This document shows, piece by piece, positions 8,350-16,730 of a DNA stretch of 64,000 bases (positions are counted from its first letter, which is position 1; the number at the start of each line of letters is the position of its first letter). This stretch comes from Hellea balneolensis DSM 19091. Its GTDB lineage: Bacteria; Pseudomonadota; Alphaproteobacteria; Caulobacterales; Maricaulaceae. Made by a program: the position numbers and the translations under genes. The stretch is from positions 32,721 to 96,720 of the forward strand of contig NZ_AUAC01000009.1 of the NCBI RefSeq assembly GCF_000428525.1. Direction: 5' to 3'. The notes beneath the pieces were generated by a model that did not search any database, had not been told where the DNA came from, and was given only the letters and a program-made list of their open reading frames with translations.

Positions 8350-8705
8350 TATTAGCAGATACATCCATTTGGATAGATCATCTACGCAAAGCCGACCCTG
8401 ATTTCGCTGATCAATTAAACGCAGGTCAGATCGTCATGCACCCCGCCATTATGGGTGAAATTCTCTTAGGCTCGCTATCTAACCGCACCATCATCGAAAC
8501 CGCCCTCAGCGAAATGCCTCAAGCTCTAGTGGCCAGCGATAAAGAAGTGATGTTCTTTATTAATACGGCCAAAGTCTATGGACGCGGCATAGGCTGGGTC
8601 GATACACATCTGCTCGTCTCGGCGAGATTGACGGGCGCGAGATTGGTGACGCGGGATAAGAGGTTGGCGGAAGTGGCTAAGGAACTGGGGTTAGTAGAAG
8701 AATAA
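8346..8705 (+). CDS. VapC-type PIN-domain ribonuclease toxin
   Basis: 119-aa PIN-domain protein. The expected acidic residues are present: Asp in ILADTSIWIDHLR (residue 4), Glu in MGEILLGS (about 38), Asp in GWVDTHLLVSARL (about 92) and Asp in TRDKRL (about 111). VapC toxins are Mg-dependent RNases that often cut initiator tRNA or rRNA; the target here is unknown. Length is a little under the usual 125-135 aa but the domain looks complete. It is coupled to the antitoxin by a 4-base overlap and ends a few bases before a convergent small ORF. Confidence 0.88.
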   Translation: MILADTSIWIDHLRKADPDFADQLNAGQIVMHPAIMGEILLGSLSNRTIIETALSEMPQALVASDKEVMFFINTAKVYGRGIGWVDTHLLVSARLTGARLVTRDKRLAEVAKELGLVEE

Positions 8706-8708
8706 ATC

Positions 8709-8885
8709 TTAATACTTATCCGACTTGCTGAGAGTTTGCTTCTTGATCTGCGATTCAAGTTTCAACCGCTTCTTCTCCCTAAGTAACTCAACATCATAGT
8801 CATTCTCATCAATCATGTCTCTTATCTGTTTAACAGACTTGCCACCAAACACTCCTTTCACTGTCCCATGCCGACTCTTACTCAT
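8709..8885 (-). CDS. Small 58-aa charged protein coupled to miaB
   Basis: Not recognised. The ATG at 8883-8885 overlaps the miaB stop (ATGA), and the frame runs 58 codons to TAA at 8709-8711. It starts [17 protein letters not shown] and continues with a highly charged helical stretch ([16 protein letters not shown]), so it could be a small nucleic-acid-binding or regulatory protein. Translation from this start would depend on reinitiation after miaB. Its codon use is more AT-rich than miaB. The 3' end faces the toxin gene stop, with only 3 bases between. Real coding status is likely but not proven. Confidence 0.6.
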   Translation of the reverse strand: MSKSRHGTVKGVFGGKSVKQIRDMIDENDYDVELLREKKRLKLESQIKKQTLSKSDKY

Positions 8886-10354
8886 TTCGCGAACTCACCC
8901 GTAAGTGAGTTCCGGCCTGCGCCTGTAATCAGCACTGGCACGTTTTGTCCAACCAAATCCTCTGGCCCGTCAAAATGTGTGCCTTGCAAATAAGGACTTC
9001 TCCCAAACAACTGTCCGTCATCACGGCCGCCATTTTCGACGAGCACATCTAATGTCCGCCCAATGAGGGATTTGTTGAAGGCTAATTGCTGCGTGTAGAG
9101 CAAATCTTGTAAGCGTTTCAGGCGCTCGGATTTTACGTCTTCCGGCACTTGGCGCGGCAGGCTTGCCCCAGGTGTTCCGGGGCGGATGGAATATTTGAAA
9201 CTAAAGCTTGAGGCATAGCCAATCTCTTCAACGCATTTCATCGTCTGCTCGAAATCAGCCTCTGTCTCACCGGGGAATCCGACAATGAAGTCGCCAGATA
9301 ATGCAATATCAGGACGCGCGGCGCGGATTTTCGCGATGAGCGTTTTATAGTCATCATAAGTGTGACCCCGATTCATCGCATGGAGCACTTTGTTGCTGCC
9401 CGCCTGAATGGGCAGATGCAGATAGGGCATGAGCTTTTTCTCACGGCCCAAAACCGCAATGAGCTCATCATCCATATCGCGCGGGTGAGAGGTGGTGAAA
9501 CGCAAACGGTCAATCCCGCCGATTAGCGCGACGTGTTCGATGAGTTCTCCTAACCCCCACTCAGATCCATCTGGTCCGTCAGCGTGATAAGCATCCACAT
9601 TCTGTCCAATCAGCGTAATCTCTCTTACGCCTTGAGACGCCAATGAACGGGCCTCAGCCACAATCTGGCTGACGGGGCGGGAGACTTCTGCGCCGCGCGT
9701 ATAAGGCACGACACAAAATGTGCAGAATTTATCGCAGCCCTCTTGGATAGTGAGGAAAGATGAGAAGCCTTTCGCTTGTCGCGTCTCGGGCAGTTGATCG
9801 AATTTTTCTAGCGTATCAAATTCGGTCTCAAGAACATCACCCGTCCCGCGATGCACTTTGGCAATCATTTCAGGGAGCTTGTGATAAGTCTGCGGGCCGA
9901 GCACCATATCGACGACAGGCGCACGGCGCATAATCTCTTCGCCTTCGGCTTGCGCGACACAGCCCGCCACGGCGACTTTCATCTCAGGTTTGTTTTTTTC
10001 TTTATGCTGGCGAATACGGCCGAGCTCTGAATAGACTTTCTCGGCCGCTTTTTCGCGGATATGGCAGGTATTGAGAATAACGAGGTCGGCTTCATCCGGC
10101 GCATCGACAGGGGCATAGCCTATGGGCGAAAGCACATCGGCCATGCGCTCACTATCATAAACATTCATCTGGCAACCATAGGTCTTGATGAAGACCTTTT
10201 TGGTATTTTGGCCAGATGCAGGAGAAGACGCAATATGCGCTTCATCAATGTTGCGGGGCTTTTGCGTAACAGTGTCGCCTGTGACGGCTTTCGCCGCTTT
10301 GGAGGCCTCACTGTTACGGGACGCGTTTTCATCGCGCGGTAACAGGACGGTCAT
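8882..10354 (-). CDS. miaB: tRNA-2-methylthio-N6-dimethylallyladenosine synthase MiaB
   Basis: 490-aa radical-SAM methylthiotransferase that converts i6A37 to ms2i6A37 in tRNA. The N-terminal UPF0004 domain has its three cluster cysteines ([22 protein letters not shown]). The radical-SAM CxxxCxxC is at about residue 208 ([11 protein letters not shown]). A C-terminal TRAM domain ends near [15 protein letters not shown]. The frame is open to 10453, but the ATG at 10354 is chosen for its AGAG-containing leader and match to family lengths; about 60 residues of low-complexity sequence still precede the first domain. The 3' end is coupled to a 58-aa ORF. Confidence 0.96.
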   Translation of the reverse strand: MTVLLPRDENASRNSEASKAAKAVTGDTVTQKPRNIDEAHIASSPASGQNTKKVFIKTYGCQMNVYDSERMADVLSPIGYAPVDAPDEADLVILNTCHIREKAAEKVYSELGRIRQHKEKNKPEMKVAVAGCVAQAEGEEIMRRAPVVDMVLGPQTYHKLPEMIAKVHRGTGDVLETEFDTLEKFDQLPETRQAKGFSSFLTIQEGCDKFCTFCVVPYTRGAEVSRPVSQIVAEARSLASQGVREITLIGQNVDAYHADGPDGSEWGLGELIEHVALIGGIDRLRFTTSHPRDMDDELIAVLGREKKLMPYLHLPIQAGSNKVLHAMNRGHTYDDYKTLIAKIRAARPDIALSGDFIVGFPGETEADFEQTMKCVEEIGYASSFSFKYSIRPGTPGASLPRQVPEDVKSERLKRLQDLLYTQQLAFNKSLIGRTLDVLVENGGRDDGQLFGRSPYLQGTHFDGPEDLVGQNVPVLITGAGRNSLTGEFAK

Positions 10355-10434
10355 AGTGATACTCTCTGTTTTTGTAAGGCGGCCTATAAAACCCCTTCGC
10401 CCCCCGCGCAATATAGAATTGCGCTTTGTTTGAA

Positions 10435-10466
10435 TTTGTGTTAGCTTGTACACATGTCAACACAAA
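10435..10466. promoter_or_regulatory. Inverted repeat over the ParD-like start codon (operator candidate)
   Basis: TTTGTGTT at 10435-10442 and AACACAAA at 10459-10466 are perfect 8-bp inverted arms, with a TGTACA palindrome near the centre. The antitoxin ATG at 10454-10456 lies inside the repeat. Ribbon-helix-helix antitoxins commonly bind such sites to autoregulate. The function is inferred. Confidence 0.4.
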
Positions 10467-10723
10467 GCACTACATTATCTATTCGTATTCCCGTTTCTGT
10501 CAAAGAAGATTTAGCGGAATTGTCTCAATTAACGGGCCGCTCGCAATCTGCCCTAGCCGCTCATGCGATTGAACTCTATGTTAATCGCGAGCTTGATATA
10601 TGCCGTAAGCTCCAAGAAGGCCTTGATGATATAAAGGCCGGACGCACCGTTCCCCATGAAGAGGTTATGGCCAAAGCCAAAGCCATTATAGATAGTAAAT
10701 ATGCGACGCGTAAAATGGGCTGA
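10454..10723 (+). CDS. ParD/CopG-like ribbon-helix-helix antitoxin
   Basis: 89-aa protein whose N-terminus ([19 protein letters not shown]) is a typical ribbon-helix-helix DNA-binding strand and helix, followed by [17 protein letters not shown]. The C-terminal half ([20 protein letters not shown]) resembles the toxin-binding tail of ParD/RelB-like antitoxins. It overlaps the toxin gene by 23 bases, so the two are co-translated. It is expected to bind the inverted repeat over its own start codon. It diverges from miaB, with a 99-base shared region. Confidence 0.87.
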   Translation: MSTQSTTLSIRIPVSVKEDLAELSQLTGRSQSALAAHAIELYVNRELDICRKLQEGLDDIKAGRTVPHEEVMAKAKAIIDSKYATRKMG

Positions 10724-10997
10724 AAAAGCCGAGGCCGAATTCCTTGAGGCTATTGATTATATTTCAGATGACAATCCGAATGCAGCAGAAGCCGTAAGGC
10801 AACGGATAATAGAGACCGCAAATCTATTGGGACGCCGCCCCATCGGGCGCCCCGGACGCATGCTGAATGTCTATGAGAAAACAGTTCTTAAAACATCCTA
10901 TATTTTGGCCTATGAAGTCACGGATGAAGAGATAAACATAATCCGCGTCATCCACAGCGCCCAAAATTGGACGCCGCAGAATTGGCCAAAGGATTAA
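10701..10997 (+). CDS. ParE/RelE-superfamily toxin
   Basis: 98-aa protein of the RelE/ParE fold: [17 protein letters not shown] at the N-terminus, a central GRRPIGRPGRM loop, and the end segment YILAYEVTDEEINIIRVIHSA typical of ParE toxins. ParE members poison DNA gyrase and RelE members cut mRNA on the ribosome; the GRPGR loop and length favour ParE-like. It starts inside the antitoxin gene. The stop is 4 bases from the end of a convergent membrane protein gene. Confidence 0.88.
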   Translation: MRRVKWAEKAEAEFLEAIDYISDDNPNAAEAVRQRIIETANLLGRRPIGRPGRMLNVYEKTVLKTSYILAYEVTDEEINIIRVIHSAQNWTPQNWPKD

Positions 10998-11000
10998 AAC

Positions 11001-11447
11001 CTAGTGACGCCCACCGCTGAGTGATGACGGACTTGCGAGCGCCATCATGGAAAGCATCACGCCCGCGACCAATAACAAAAGCATGGCGGGAAAAGAGGTT
11101 TTATTATCCATCCAACCTGCCGCTTTCACGCCAGGTATATTATTTGGATCAACTTTTTGCTTGATTATTTTGCCAATAGGCTTGGCCTCACTTTGGAGGT
11201 CACTGACTTTACCCTTGATATCCACGCGATCCCACGCATCACTGGCCAAGACAACTTTATCGTCAATCCACTCGCCCGATGCGTCCAATGCCAGATCAGA
11301 CTTATCAAGCGTGGTTTCAATGACTTTATCTGTTGTAACAGCTGTCATTTCAGCGCGCTCCGGCGACTGATTTATCCAGCTATATCCGCCCCATAAAACA
11401 AGGCCAAGCACGCCCATTTTCAGGACTGTTTTCTTAAGTTGAGACAT
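11001..11447 (-). CDS. Membrane protein of unknown function, two terminal TM helices
   Basis: Not recognised. The 148-aa product has an N-terminal hydrophobic helix (VLKMGVLGLVLWGGYSW, about 8-25) and a second one near the C-terminus (FPAMLLLLVAGVMLSMMA, about 119-136), with about 90 polar, charged residues between. This suggests an inner-membrane protein with a periplasmic or cytoplasmic middle region. It has a strong leader (AGGAGGGATGG before the ATG at 11447). It is divergent from the LpxH-like gene and convergent with the ParE-like toxin. Confidence 0.75.
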   Translation of the reverse strand: MSQLKKTVLKMGVLGLVLWGGYSWINQSPERAEMTAVTTDKVIETTLDKSDLALDASGEWIDDKVVLASDAWDRVDIKGKVSDLQSEAKPIGKIIKQKVDPNNIPGVKAAGWMDNKTSFPAMLLLLVAGVMLSMMALASPSSLSGGRH

Positions 11448-11592
11448 TGTCCATCCCTCCTGGTTAATAGGAGGTTAGCGATGCAAGACGGATGCCACAT
11501 TAGCGCGAGAGGGGAAAATCCAGCGATAGCTTCCCCAAACTTTGTCACAAAGCGTAAGACGTTTCGTCATAGCCCTGTCACAAAATCCCCCT

Positions 11593-12423
11593 ATGCGTCA
11601 GATTATGAGACATCGCCCGACCCCGAAATATCGCGCTATTTTCATCTCTGATGTACATTTGGGCTCCAAAGGCTGTCAAGCCGAGGCACTTTGCGGGTTT
11701 CTCAAAGTTAATACATGCGAGACGCTTTATCTGGTCGGGGATATTATCGATGGCTGGCGACTGAAAAAGAAATGGTATTGGCCCCAAGCCCATACCAATG
11801 TGATACGCCGCATACTCACCGCGTCTAAACGCGGCACGGATGTCCATTATATTGCTGGCAATCATGACGAGTTTATTCGCGGGTTTTTGCGCTTTAAGGT
11901 CAATTTCGGCGAAGTGAAGCTTTGTAATCGCGCTGTGCATCTTGGCAAGGACGGTAAGCGCTATCTGGTCGTGCATGGCGATATGTTTGACGGCTTAATG
12001 CGCCCCGACCGCAAATGGATTATGCATCTTGGCGATAATGCCTATAATCTGCTGCTCTGGATCAATACGAAGCTGAATTTTATACGGCGTAAACTCGGCT
12101 TACCCTATTGGTCGCTCTCTAAATCGCTCAAGAAACGTACCAAGCGTGCCATGAATTTCATTCATAGTTTTGAAGAACAGGTGGCAGATTACTGCAAACG
12201 CAAAGGCTATGACGGCGCGATATGCGGCCATATCCATGTCGCCGAAATGCGTGAGATTAACGGCGTTACCTATATGAATGACGGCGATTGGGTGGAGAGC
12301 TGCACCGCGCTGGTCGAGCATCATGACGGGCGGTGGGAGATTGTGCACACGCAGCCGCATGGGGTGCATGAGATAGCAGAAGATGCAGAGCTTAAGATTC
12401 CGAGTTTGGTACCTGCTGAATAG
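11593..12423 (+). CDS. LpxH-like UDP-2,3-diacylglucosamine diphosphatase family phosphoesterase
   Basis: 276-aa calcineurin-like metallophosphoesterase. All metal-ligand motifs are present in order: SDVHLGS (about 18), GDIIDGW (about 50), GNHDE (about 92), VHGDMFD (about 126) and GHIHVAE (about 211). This sequence group replaces or resembles LpxH/LpxI, which hydrolyse UDP-2,3-diacylglucosamine in lipid A synthesis; substrate is inferred from family only. The frame is open back to a TTG at 11542, but ATG at 11593 or 11605 is more likely. No clear Shine-Dalgarno is visible for either, so the exact start is uncertain. Confidence 0.85.
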   Translation: MRQIMRHRPTPKYRAIFISDVHLGSKGCQAEALCGFLKVNTCETLYLVGDIIDGWRLKKKWYWPQAHTNVIRRILTASKRGTDVHYIAGNHDEFIRGFLRFKVNFGEVKLCNRAVHLGKDGKRYLVVHGDMFDGLMRPDRKWIMHLGDNAYNLLLWINTKLNFIRRKLGLPYWSLSKSLKKRTKRAMNFIHSFEEQVADYCKRKGYDGAICGHIHVAEMREINGVTYMNDGDWVESCTALVEHHDGRWEIVHTQPHGVHEIAEDAELKIPSLVPAE

Positions 12424-12435
12424 AATTAGAAGTTA

Positions 12436-12723
12436 CTATTCCTTTTTAAAATAAGTATCGAAGTTTTTGATATAGTCATCCAGATTTTCAATAAGCATTT
12501 TTTTGTATTGCTCACAGAAATACTCGATTGTTTCATCTTTAGCGGACGACATATCCTGACCATTTTCAAAACCAGTAGCACTCACCCACGCATTAAATCG
12601 GGCGACACTATACATAAATGATGCACTAACCTTTCCTCGGGTTATGCCCTCATTGATTTGCTTATTGGACAGATTAATATGAGCATCCGCTCGGTCATAA
12701 AACTGATCATCTAAATCAGACAT
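12436..12723 (-). CDS. DUF3144 family protein
   Basis: 95-aa small soluble protein of the DUF3144 family, recognised by FYDRADAHINLSN at the N-terminus, RGKVSASFMYSVARFNAWV in the middle and an acidic helix with MLIENLDDYIKNFD at the end. The function of this family is unknown. It starts 2 bases after the fur stop, so it is probably in the same transcript as fur. It is convergent with the LpxH-like gene, ending 12 bases away. Confidence 0.85.
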   Translation of the reverse strand: MSDLDDQFYDRADAHINLSNKQINEGITRGKVSASFMYSVARFNAWVSATGFENGQDMSSAKDETIEYFCEQYKKMLIENLDDYIKNFDTYFKKE

Positions 12724-12725
12724 GC

Positions 12726-13136
12726 CTATTTTTTTATCTTCTTCCCATAAAGTTCAAGCCGGTGATCCACTAACTCATAGCCGAGCTTTTTGGCTATCTT
12801 ATGCTGTAGCTCTTCAATCTCTTCATCGACGAATTCAATGACGTCGCCTGTGGTGACGTCAATGAGGTGATCGTGGTGGTCGTCATCAGCTGTCTCATAA
12901 CGCGCACGGCCATCGCGGAAGTCATGGGTTTCGATAATGCCCGCTTCGGAAAAAAGTCTTACCGTCCGGTACACTGTGGCGAGAGAAATTTTCGGATCCA
13001 TGGCAGAGGCGCGCGCATAAAGCTCTTCGGCATCGGGATGGTCATCCGCATCCGATAAGACCTTCGCAATCACCTTGCGTTGATCTGTCATTCTGAGGCC
13101 GCGTTCGGCGCATTTTTTAGCAATCCAACTTCCCAT
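12726..13136 (-). CDS. fur: Fur-family metal-responsive repressor
   Basis: 136-aa Fur-type regulator. The N-terminal winged helix includes LRMTDQRKVIAKVL and the recognition segment ISLATVYRTVRLF (about 50-63). The dimerisation domain carries the metal site YETADDDHHDHLID (about 80-93). The C-terminal CxxC zinc pairs of enterobacterial Fur are absent, as is common in alphaproteobacterial Fur/Mur proteins; the metal could be iron or manganese. DUF3144 follows at 2 bases. rimI lies 9 bases upstream, so fur may be transcribed with nfu-tsaB-rimI. Confidence 0.92.
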   Translation of the reverse strand: MGSWIAKKCAERGLRMTDQRKVIAKVLSDADDHPDAEELYARASAMDPKISLATVYRTVRLFSEAGIIETHDFRDGRARYETADDDHHDHLIDVTTGDVIEFVDEEIEELQHKIAKKLGYELVDHRLELYGKKIKK

Positions 13137-13145
13137 AGACTTTAC

Positions 13146-13592
13146 CTAGCCGAGTCGGTCATTGGCGGCAAGACGTTTGCGATAAGTAATCGCGGCGACC
13201 CGGCCCATTTCCCGTTTATAATATCCGAGGCGGCGGCCGATCGGTTCAAATCCCATCCCATTATAAAATGATATGGCCGCCTTATTATCCTCTGCAACTT
13301 CTAAAAAGAGCGTATCGACACCATTCTCAGCCAATTCTGTTTCACTAATTTCAAGCAACGCCCGCGCGATACCCCGCCGCCGTTCTGACGGATCAGTCGC
13401 AACGGTCAAAATTTCAGCTTGATCGGCAGCGGACTTGATAATGATAAATCCGTCAAGCGGACGCCCAAATCCAAAGCAAAGATCCTTGTGAATATGCGCC
13501 CACATATCAGCCTCGTCCCAGCCCTTGAAAAAGCATCCTGCATGAATCTCTGCCATACGTTCGGCGTCTTTTGCATTTAAGGCGCGTATCAT
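13146..13592 (-). CDS. rimI: Ribosomal protein alanine N-acetyltransferase RimI
   Basis: 148-aa GNAT acetyltransferase. The acetyl-CoA binding motif A is VATDPSERRRGIARALLE (about 72-90), followed by VDTLFLEVAEDNKAAISFY, the characteristic RimI stretch. RimI acetylates the N-terminal alanine of ribosomal protein S18. The start overlaps the tsaB stop by 4 bases (ATGA), and tsaB-rimI pairing is a conserved arrangement. Fur follows 9 bases later. Confidence 0.92.
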   Translation of the reverse strand: MIRALNAKDAERMAEIHAGCFFKGWDEADMWAHIHKDLCFGFGRPLDGFIIIKSAADQAEILTVATDPSERRRGIARALLEISETELAENGVDTLFLEVAEDNKAAISFYNGMGFEPIGRRLGYYKREMGRVAAITYRKRLAANDRLG

Positions 13593-14194
13593 AAATTTGG
13601 TTCGAGGCCGCCCGGCAGCTTGGCATCCGGCCCACGCGAATAAAGCGGCGTGGCAGGATAATCGGCGGCGGAGAGATCAGCGGCAAGCCAGGCGAGCTTT
13701 CGCGTATCGACAATTTCGTCCTCAAGAATAAGGTCGGGCTTTAATGTGGCGATTGTTGCGCGCGCCGCTTCCGCTTTTTGCGTGACACACCCTTCGAAGG
13801 CCTGGCCATGAAAGATAGCGCTCCAACATAATTCCCCTCGACGTACATCCGCGATAGAGATCACTTTTTTTTGGCCCATAGGGTCAGCTTGCGCCGCCCA
13901 GACTGCCAATGATGATAAGCCCACAACTGGCAATTTTCGCGGCAAGGCAAAACCTTTTGCAAAGGCGAGGGCCACACGCAGACCCGTAAAACTCCCCGGC
14001 CCTGTACAGACGGCGAGCTTATCAACATCTATGGCGCTCAGGCCCGCATCAGCCAGAACCTCGGCCACCATTGGCGCCAGACGCTCTGCATGACCACGAC
14101 CAATTTTTTCGGATTTATAGGCCAGCACTTTAGCCGTATCGACCGAAGCCACAGAGCAATTAGGCCCCGTTGTATCCAAGCCTAAAATTATCAT
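13589..14194 (-). CDS. tsaB: tRNA threonylcarbamoyladenosine protein TsaB
   Basis: 201-aa ASKHA-fold protein, partner of TsaD in making t6A37 of ANN-decoding tRNAs. Signature features are the N-terminal ILGLDTTGPNCSVA strand-loop and TGPGSFTGLRVALAFAKG at about 65-82. The C-terminal part is shorter than in E. coli, as is usual for alphaproteobacteria. It overlaps nfu by one base (TAATG) and rimI by four, making a tightly coupled nfu-tsaB-rimI set. Confidence 0.94.
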   Translation of the reverse strand: MIILGLDTTGPNCSVASVDTAKVLAYKSEKIGRGHAERLAPMVAEVLADAGLSAIDVDKLAVCTGPGSFTGLRVALAFAKGFALPRKLPVVGLSSLAVWAAQADPMGQKKVISIADVRRGELCWSAIFHGQAFEGCVTQKAEAARATIATLKPDLILEDEIVDTRKLAWLAADLSAADYPATPLYSRGPDAKLPGGLEPNL

Positions 14195-14772
14195 TAGTGA
14201 GCGTATTGTTCCACGCGGGTAACTTCGGGGACATAATGTTTGAGTAGGTTTTCAATGCCTGATTTCAGCGTCATGGTCGAACTTGGACAGCCCGCACAGG
14301 CGCCGCGCATTTCAAGGTAAACCGACCCGTCTTCATCATCAAAATGCTTAAAGACAATATCGCCGCCATCCTGGGCCACGGCGGGACGTACGCGCAGTTC
14401 AATCAATTCTTTAATTTGCTCTACAATCTCTAAAGTCTCGCCTTCATAGACGCGTTCCTCAACATCCCCCGCTTGCAATTGATCAATTAGGGGCTGACCA
14501 CCCGCGACATAGAAATCCATTATCGCGCCAAGCACAGCGGGTTTAAGGTGCTTCCACTGCGCGTCGTCACCTTTGGTCACAGAGATATAATCCGCGCCAA
14601 AAAAGACGCGCGTAACATCCGGAATCATAAATAACATTTCAGCCAGGGGCGCGCCGCTCACATCACCGCCGCGCGCGATTTCAACAGGCGGTTGTCCCTC
14701 ACCTGTTACATCTTTGCCGGGCAGAAATTTCAGCGTAGCGGGATTTGGGGTGTCTTCTGTCTGGATAAACAT
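14194..14772 (-). CDS. NfuA-type iron-sulfur scaffold/carrier protein
   Basis: 192-aa protein with an N-terminal Nfu_N domain (MFIQTEDTPNPATLKFLPG through about residue 90) and a C-terminal NifU-like domain (about 115-190) holding the cluster-binding GACAGCPSS with a CxxC. It carries or assembles Fe-S clusters for client enzymes such as MiaB, which is encoded nearby. This is the mitochondrial Nfu1-like architecture common in alphaproteobacteria. The ATG at 14772 has AGGAG about 8 bases upstream. It heads the nfu-tsaB-rimI operon. Confidence 0.94.
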   Translation of the reverse strand: MFIQTEDTPNPATLKFLPGKDVTGEGQPPVEIARGGDVSGAPLAEMLFMIPDVTRVFFGADYISVTKGDDAQWKHLKPAVLGAIMDFYVAGGQPLIDQLQAGDVEERVYEGETLEIVEQIKELIELRVRPAVAQDGGDIVFKHFDDEDGSVYLEMRGACAGCPSSTMTLKSGIENLLKHYVPEVTRVEQYAH

Positions 14773-14865
14773 ATCTGTCTCCTATTGCCTCGCCCATATG
14801 GGCTTTCACGGCTCTGTGTGCAAGAGGTGCATTGACGTGCGGCACCATGATTTGCATCATGCCGT

Positions 14866-15828
14866 ATGAGAATTATATTATCAGCATTGGTTTTAGGAGG
14901 ATGCGCCAGTGTCTCCACCCAGCTGCCTGATATTACCGCGCCTCAATTATCCGATGAACAGGCCCGCCAGGAAGTTTTGGCCTTTGAGGATCTTGGCCAG
15001 CAACAACACCGCCTGATGCAGGTCGCCTTGCCTGTTCTCAAAGCTAATACAGAACTCTGTCCCAAGACACGCGAGGACATAGGTGTGGTCATGCATAATT
15101 TAAAAACCTATCCCAAGGATCTGCGGCCCGCCGCTATGAGGGAACTGGGCGCAAAGGAGGAACCCTCGGTAAGATTGGTTGTGACGGGTTCACCTGCGGA
15201 AATGGCAGGCCTGAAAGCTGGAGATCAATTTTTAACGGCTAAAGACAAAATTACGACACCCACAGCAAAAGTCATTCAAGACAGCTTGAAGGCTGGTGAG
15301 GATATTCAAATTAGACGCGGCGGTAAAAAGATGGACTTTTCCATAAAATCTGAAACGATTTGCGGTTATACCGTTAGGCTTTCTCAGACCTCGACTATCA
15401 ATGCTTATGCCGATGGCCGAAACATCACCATGACAACAGGGATGATGAATTTTGTCAAAAATGATGATGAGCTCGCCCTGATTGTCGGGCATGAACTCGG
15501 CCATAACACGATGGGTCATATCCGCAAAGTCGTAAGTAACATCATCCTTTCACTGGGCGGGACTCGCTATACGCGGCCTTTTGAATCTGAATCTGATTAT
15601 GTCGGTCTCTATTATATGGTGCGGGCGGGTTATAACCCTGACGGCGTTGAAGAGTTTTGGCGCAGATTAGCCGTGACAAACCCCAAACACGTGGCGCGGG
15701 CGAAAACCCATCCGACTTATCCTAATAGATACCTCTCCATCGCGGCAGCACGAGAAGAGATTAAAGCCAAGCAAGCGGCAGGTAAGCCGCTGATTCCCAA
15801 CTTTAAAACAAAAGATAAAAAGTCATGA
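14866..15828 (+). CDS. M48-like metalloprotease lipoprotein with PDZ insertion
   Basis: 320-aa predicted lipoprotein: signal peptide MRIILSALVLGGCA with lipobox LGGC (Cys13). Next comes a conserved helical region with ALCPKT-type motif (ELCPKTREDIG), a PDZ-like segment (about 103-165, TGSPAEMAGLKAGDQF), then a gluzincin protease core with HELGH at about 209-213 and third-ligand region ESESDYVGLYY. Probable envelope housekeeping protease, related to M48 peptidases. No Shine-Dalgarno is seen before the ATG; an imperfect hairpin sits directly upstream. The stop overlaps the start of a paralogue. Confidence 0.85.
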   Translation: MRIILSALVLGGCASVSTQLPDITAPQLSDEQARQEVLAFEDLGQQQHRLMQVALPVLKANTELCPKTREDIGVVMHNLKTYPKDLRPAAMRELGAKEEPSVRLVVTGSPAEMAGLKAGDQFLTAKDKITTPTAKVIQDSLKAGEDIQIRRGGKKMDFSIKSETICGYTVRLSQTSTINAYADGRNITMTTGMMNFVKNDDELALIVGHELGHNTMGHIRKVVSNIILSLGGTRYTRPFESESDYVGLYYMVRAGYNPDGVEEFWRRLAVTNPKHVARAKTHPTYPNRYLSIAAAREEIKAKQAAGKPLIPNFKTKDKKS

Positions 15829-16730
15829 GACGCGCGGTCTTTGCCCTCGCGGCTTTAATGTTGAGCGCTCCCGTCATGGCCGCGGATTACAGTCCGCGCA
15901 CTAAGAATGAGCTGGCCTTTGCCGCTATCTTGGAAGAGCACCAAAACTATAACACACGGCTTAAAAATGTCGCTGCGCCCATTCTGAAAACCAATGTAGC
16001 GCTCTGCCCGAAAACCAAGCGAGATATCGGCATAAGTGTTCATACGCTCTCTGATTATCAGCCTAATTTACAGCCCTTTGCTGAAGTTTTACTCGGGGCC
16101 TCAGACCGTCTGTCTGTTCGGACAGTGCGAAACGGCTCACCCGCATATAAAAGCGGGGTGCAGCAAGGCGATATGATTGTCGGTATAGAGGGTGCCTATA
16201 TGCCAGGCGGATTTACGGTCCAACGTTTCTTTAAGGCCGCGACGCAAAATGCCTTTAAGCGCGAAAAAGTCGCCCTTAATATAAAGCGCGGGGAAAAGCG
16301 TCTGACGGTTGAGGTTAAACCAGAAACGGTTTGTGATTATCCGGCAAATGTTTTCTTTAATCAGAGAGCTAATGGCCATACGGATGGCCAACAAATTATT
16401 ATCACCTCAGAGCTGATGAAAACCGTGCCCGATGATGTGAACCTTGCCCTTATAATCGCGCATGAAATGGCCCACGCAATCGAAGGTCATCAGCGCAAAA
16501 GTAAAACTCTCGAATTAAAAGCTGACCGCATGGCACTCGTCCTCATGACACGAGCGGGTTTTGATATTGATCGTGCTATCACCTATTGGAAAGACGCCGC
16601 CCATCCCCACACCGAATTTCAAAAAAGCTCAAAAACGCATCCGAGCATAGCCGAGCGTTATGAAAATTTCAGGCAGGAACAAGCGCGTATTAAAAAACTG
16701 ATAGCGGCAAAGAAGCCTCTGACGTTTTAA
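15825..16730 (+). CDS. Second M48-like metalloprotease with PDZ insertion (paralogue)
   Basis: 301-aa paralogue of the preceding gene, overlapping it by 4 bases (ATGA). It has a cleavable signal peptide (ALAALMLSAPVMAADYS) and not a lipobox, so it is probably soluble in the periplasm. It repeats the layout: ALCPKTKRDIG, a PDZ-like segment (NGSPAYKSGVQQGDMIVG), and HEMAHAIEGH at about 212 with ELKADRMALVLM as third-ligand region. The pair looks like a tandem duplication with split localisation, one lipid-anchored and one soluble. The last 4 bases overlap the convergent PCuAC gene. Confidence 0.83.
   Translation: MRRAVFALAALMLSAPVMAADYSPRTKNELAFAAILEEHQNYNTRLKNVAAPILKTNVALCPKTKRDIGISVHTLSDYQPNLQPFAEVLLGASDRLSVRTVRNGSPAYKSGVQQGDMIVGIEGAYMPGGFTVQRFFKAATQNAFKREKVALNIKRGEKRLTVEVKPETVCDYPANVFFNQRANGHTDGQQIIITSELMKTVPDDVNLALIIAHEMAHAIEGHQRKSKTLELKADRMALVLMTRAGFDIDRAITYWKDAAHPHTEFQKSSKTHPSIAERYENFRQEQARIKKLIAAKKPLTF

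Noticed and set aside
11578..11976. 132-aa minus-strand open frame
   Set aside because: Antisense to the well-supported metallophosphoesterase gene, no own start signal.
13243..13254. GGTTCAAATCCC, resembling a tRNA T-arm
   Set aside because: It lies within the rimI reading frame and no acceptor, D or anticodon arm can be formed around it.
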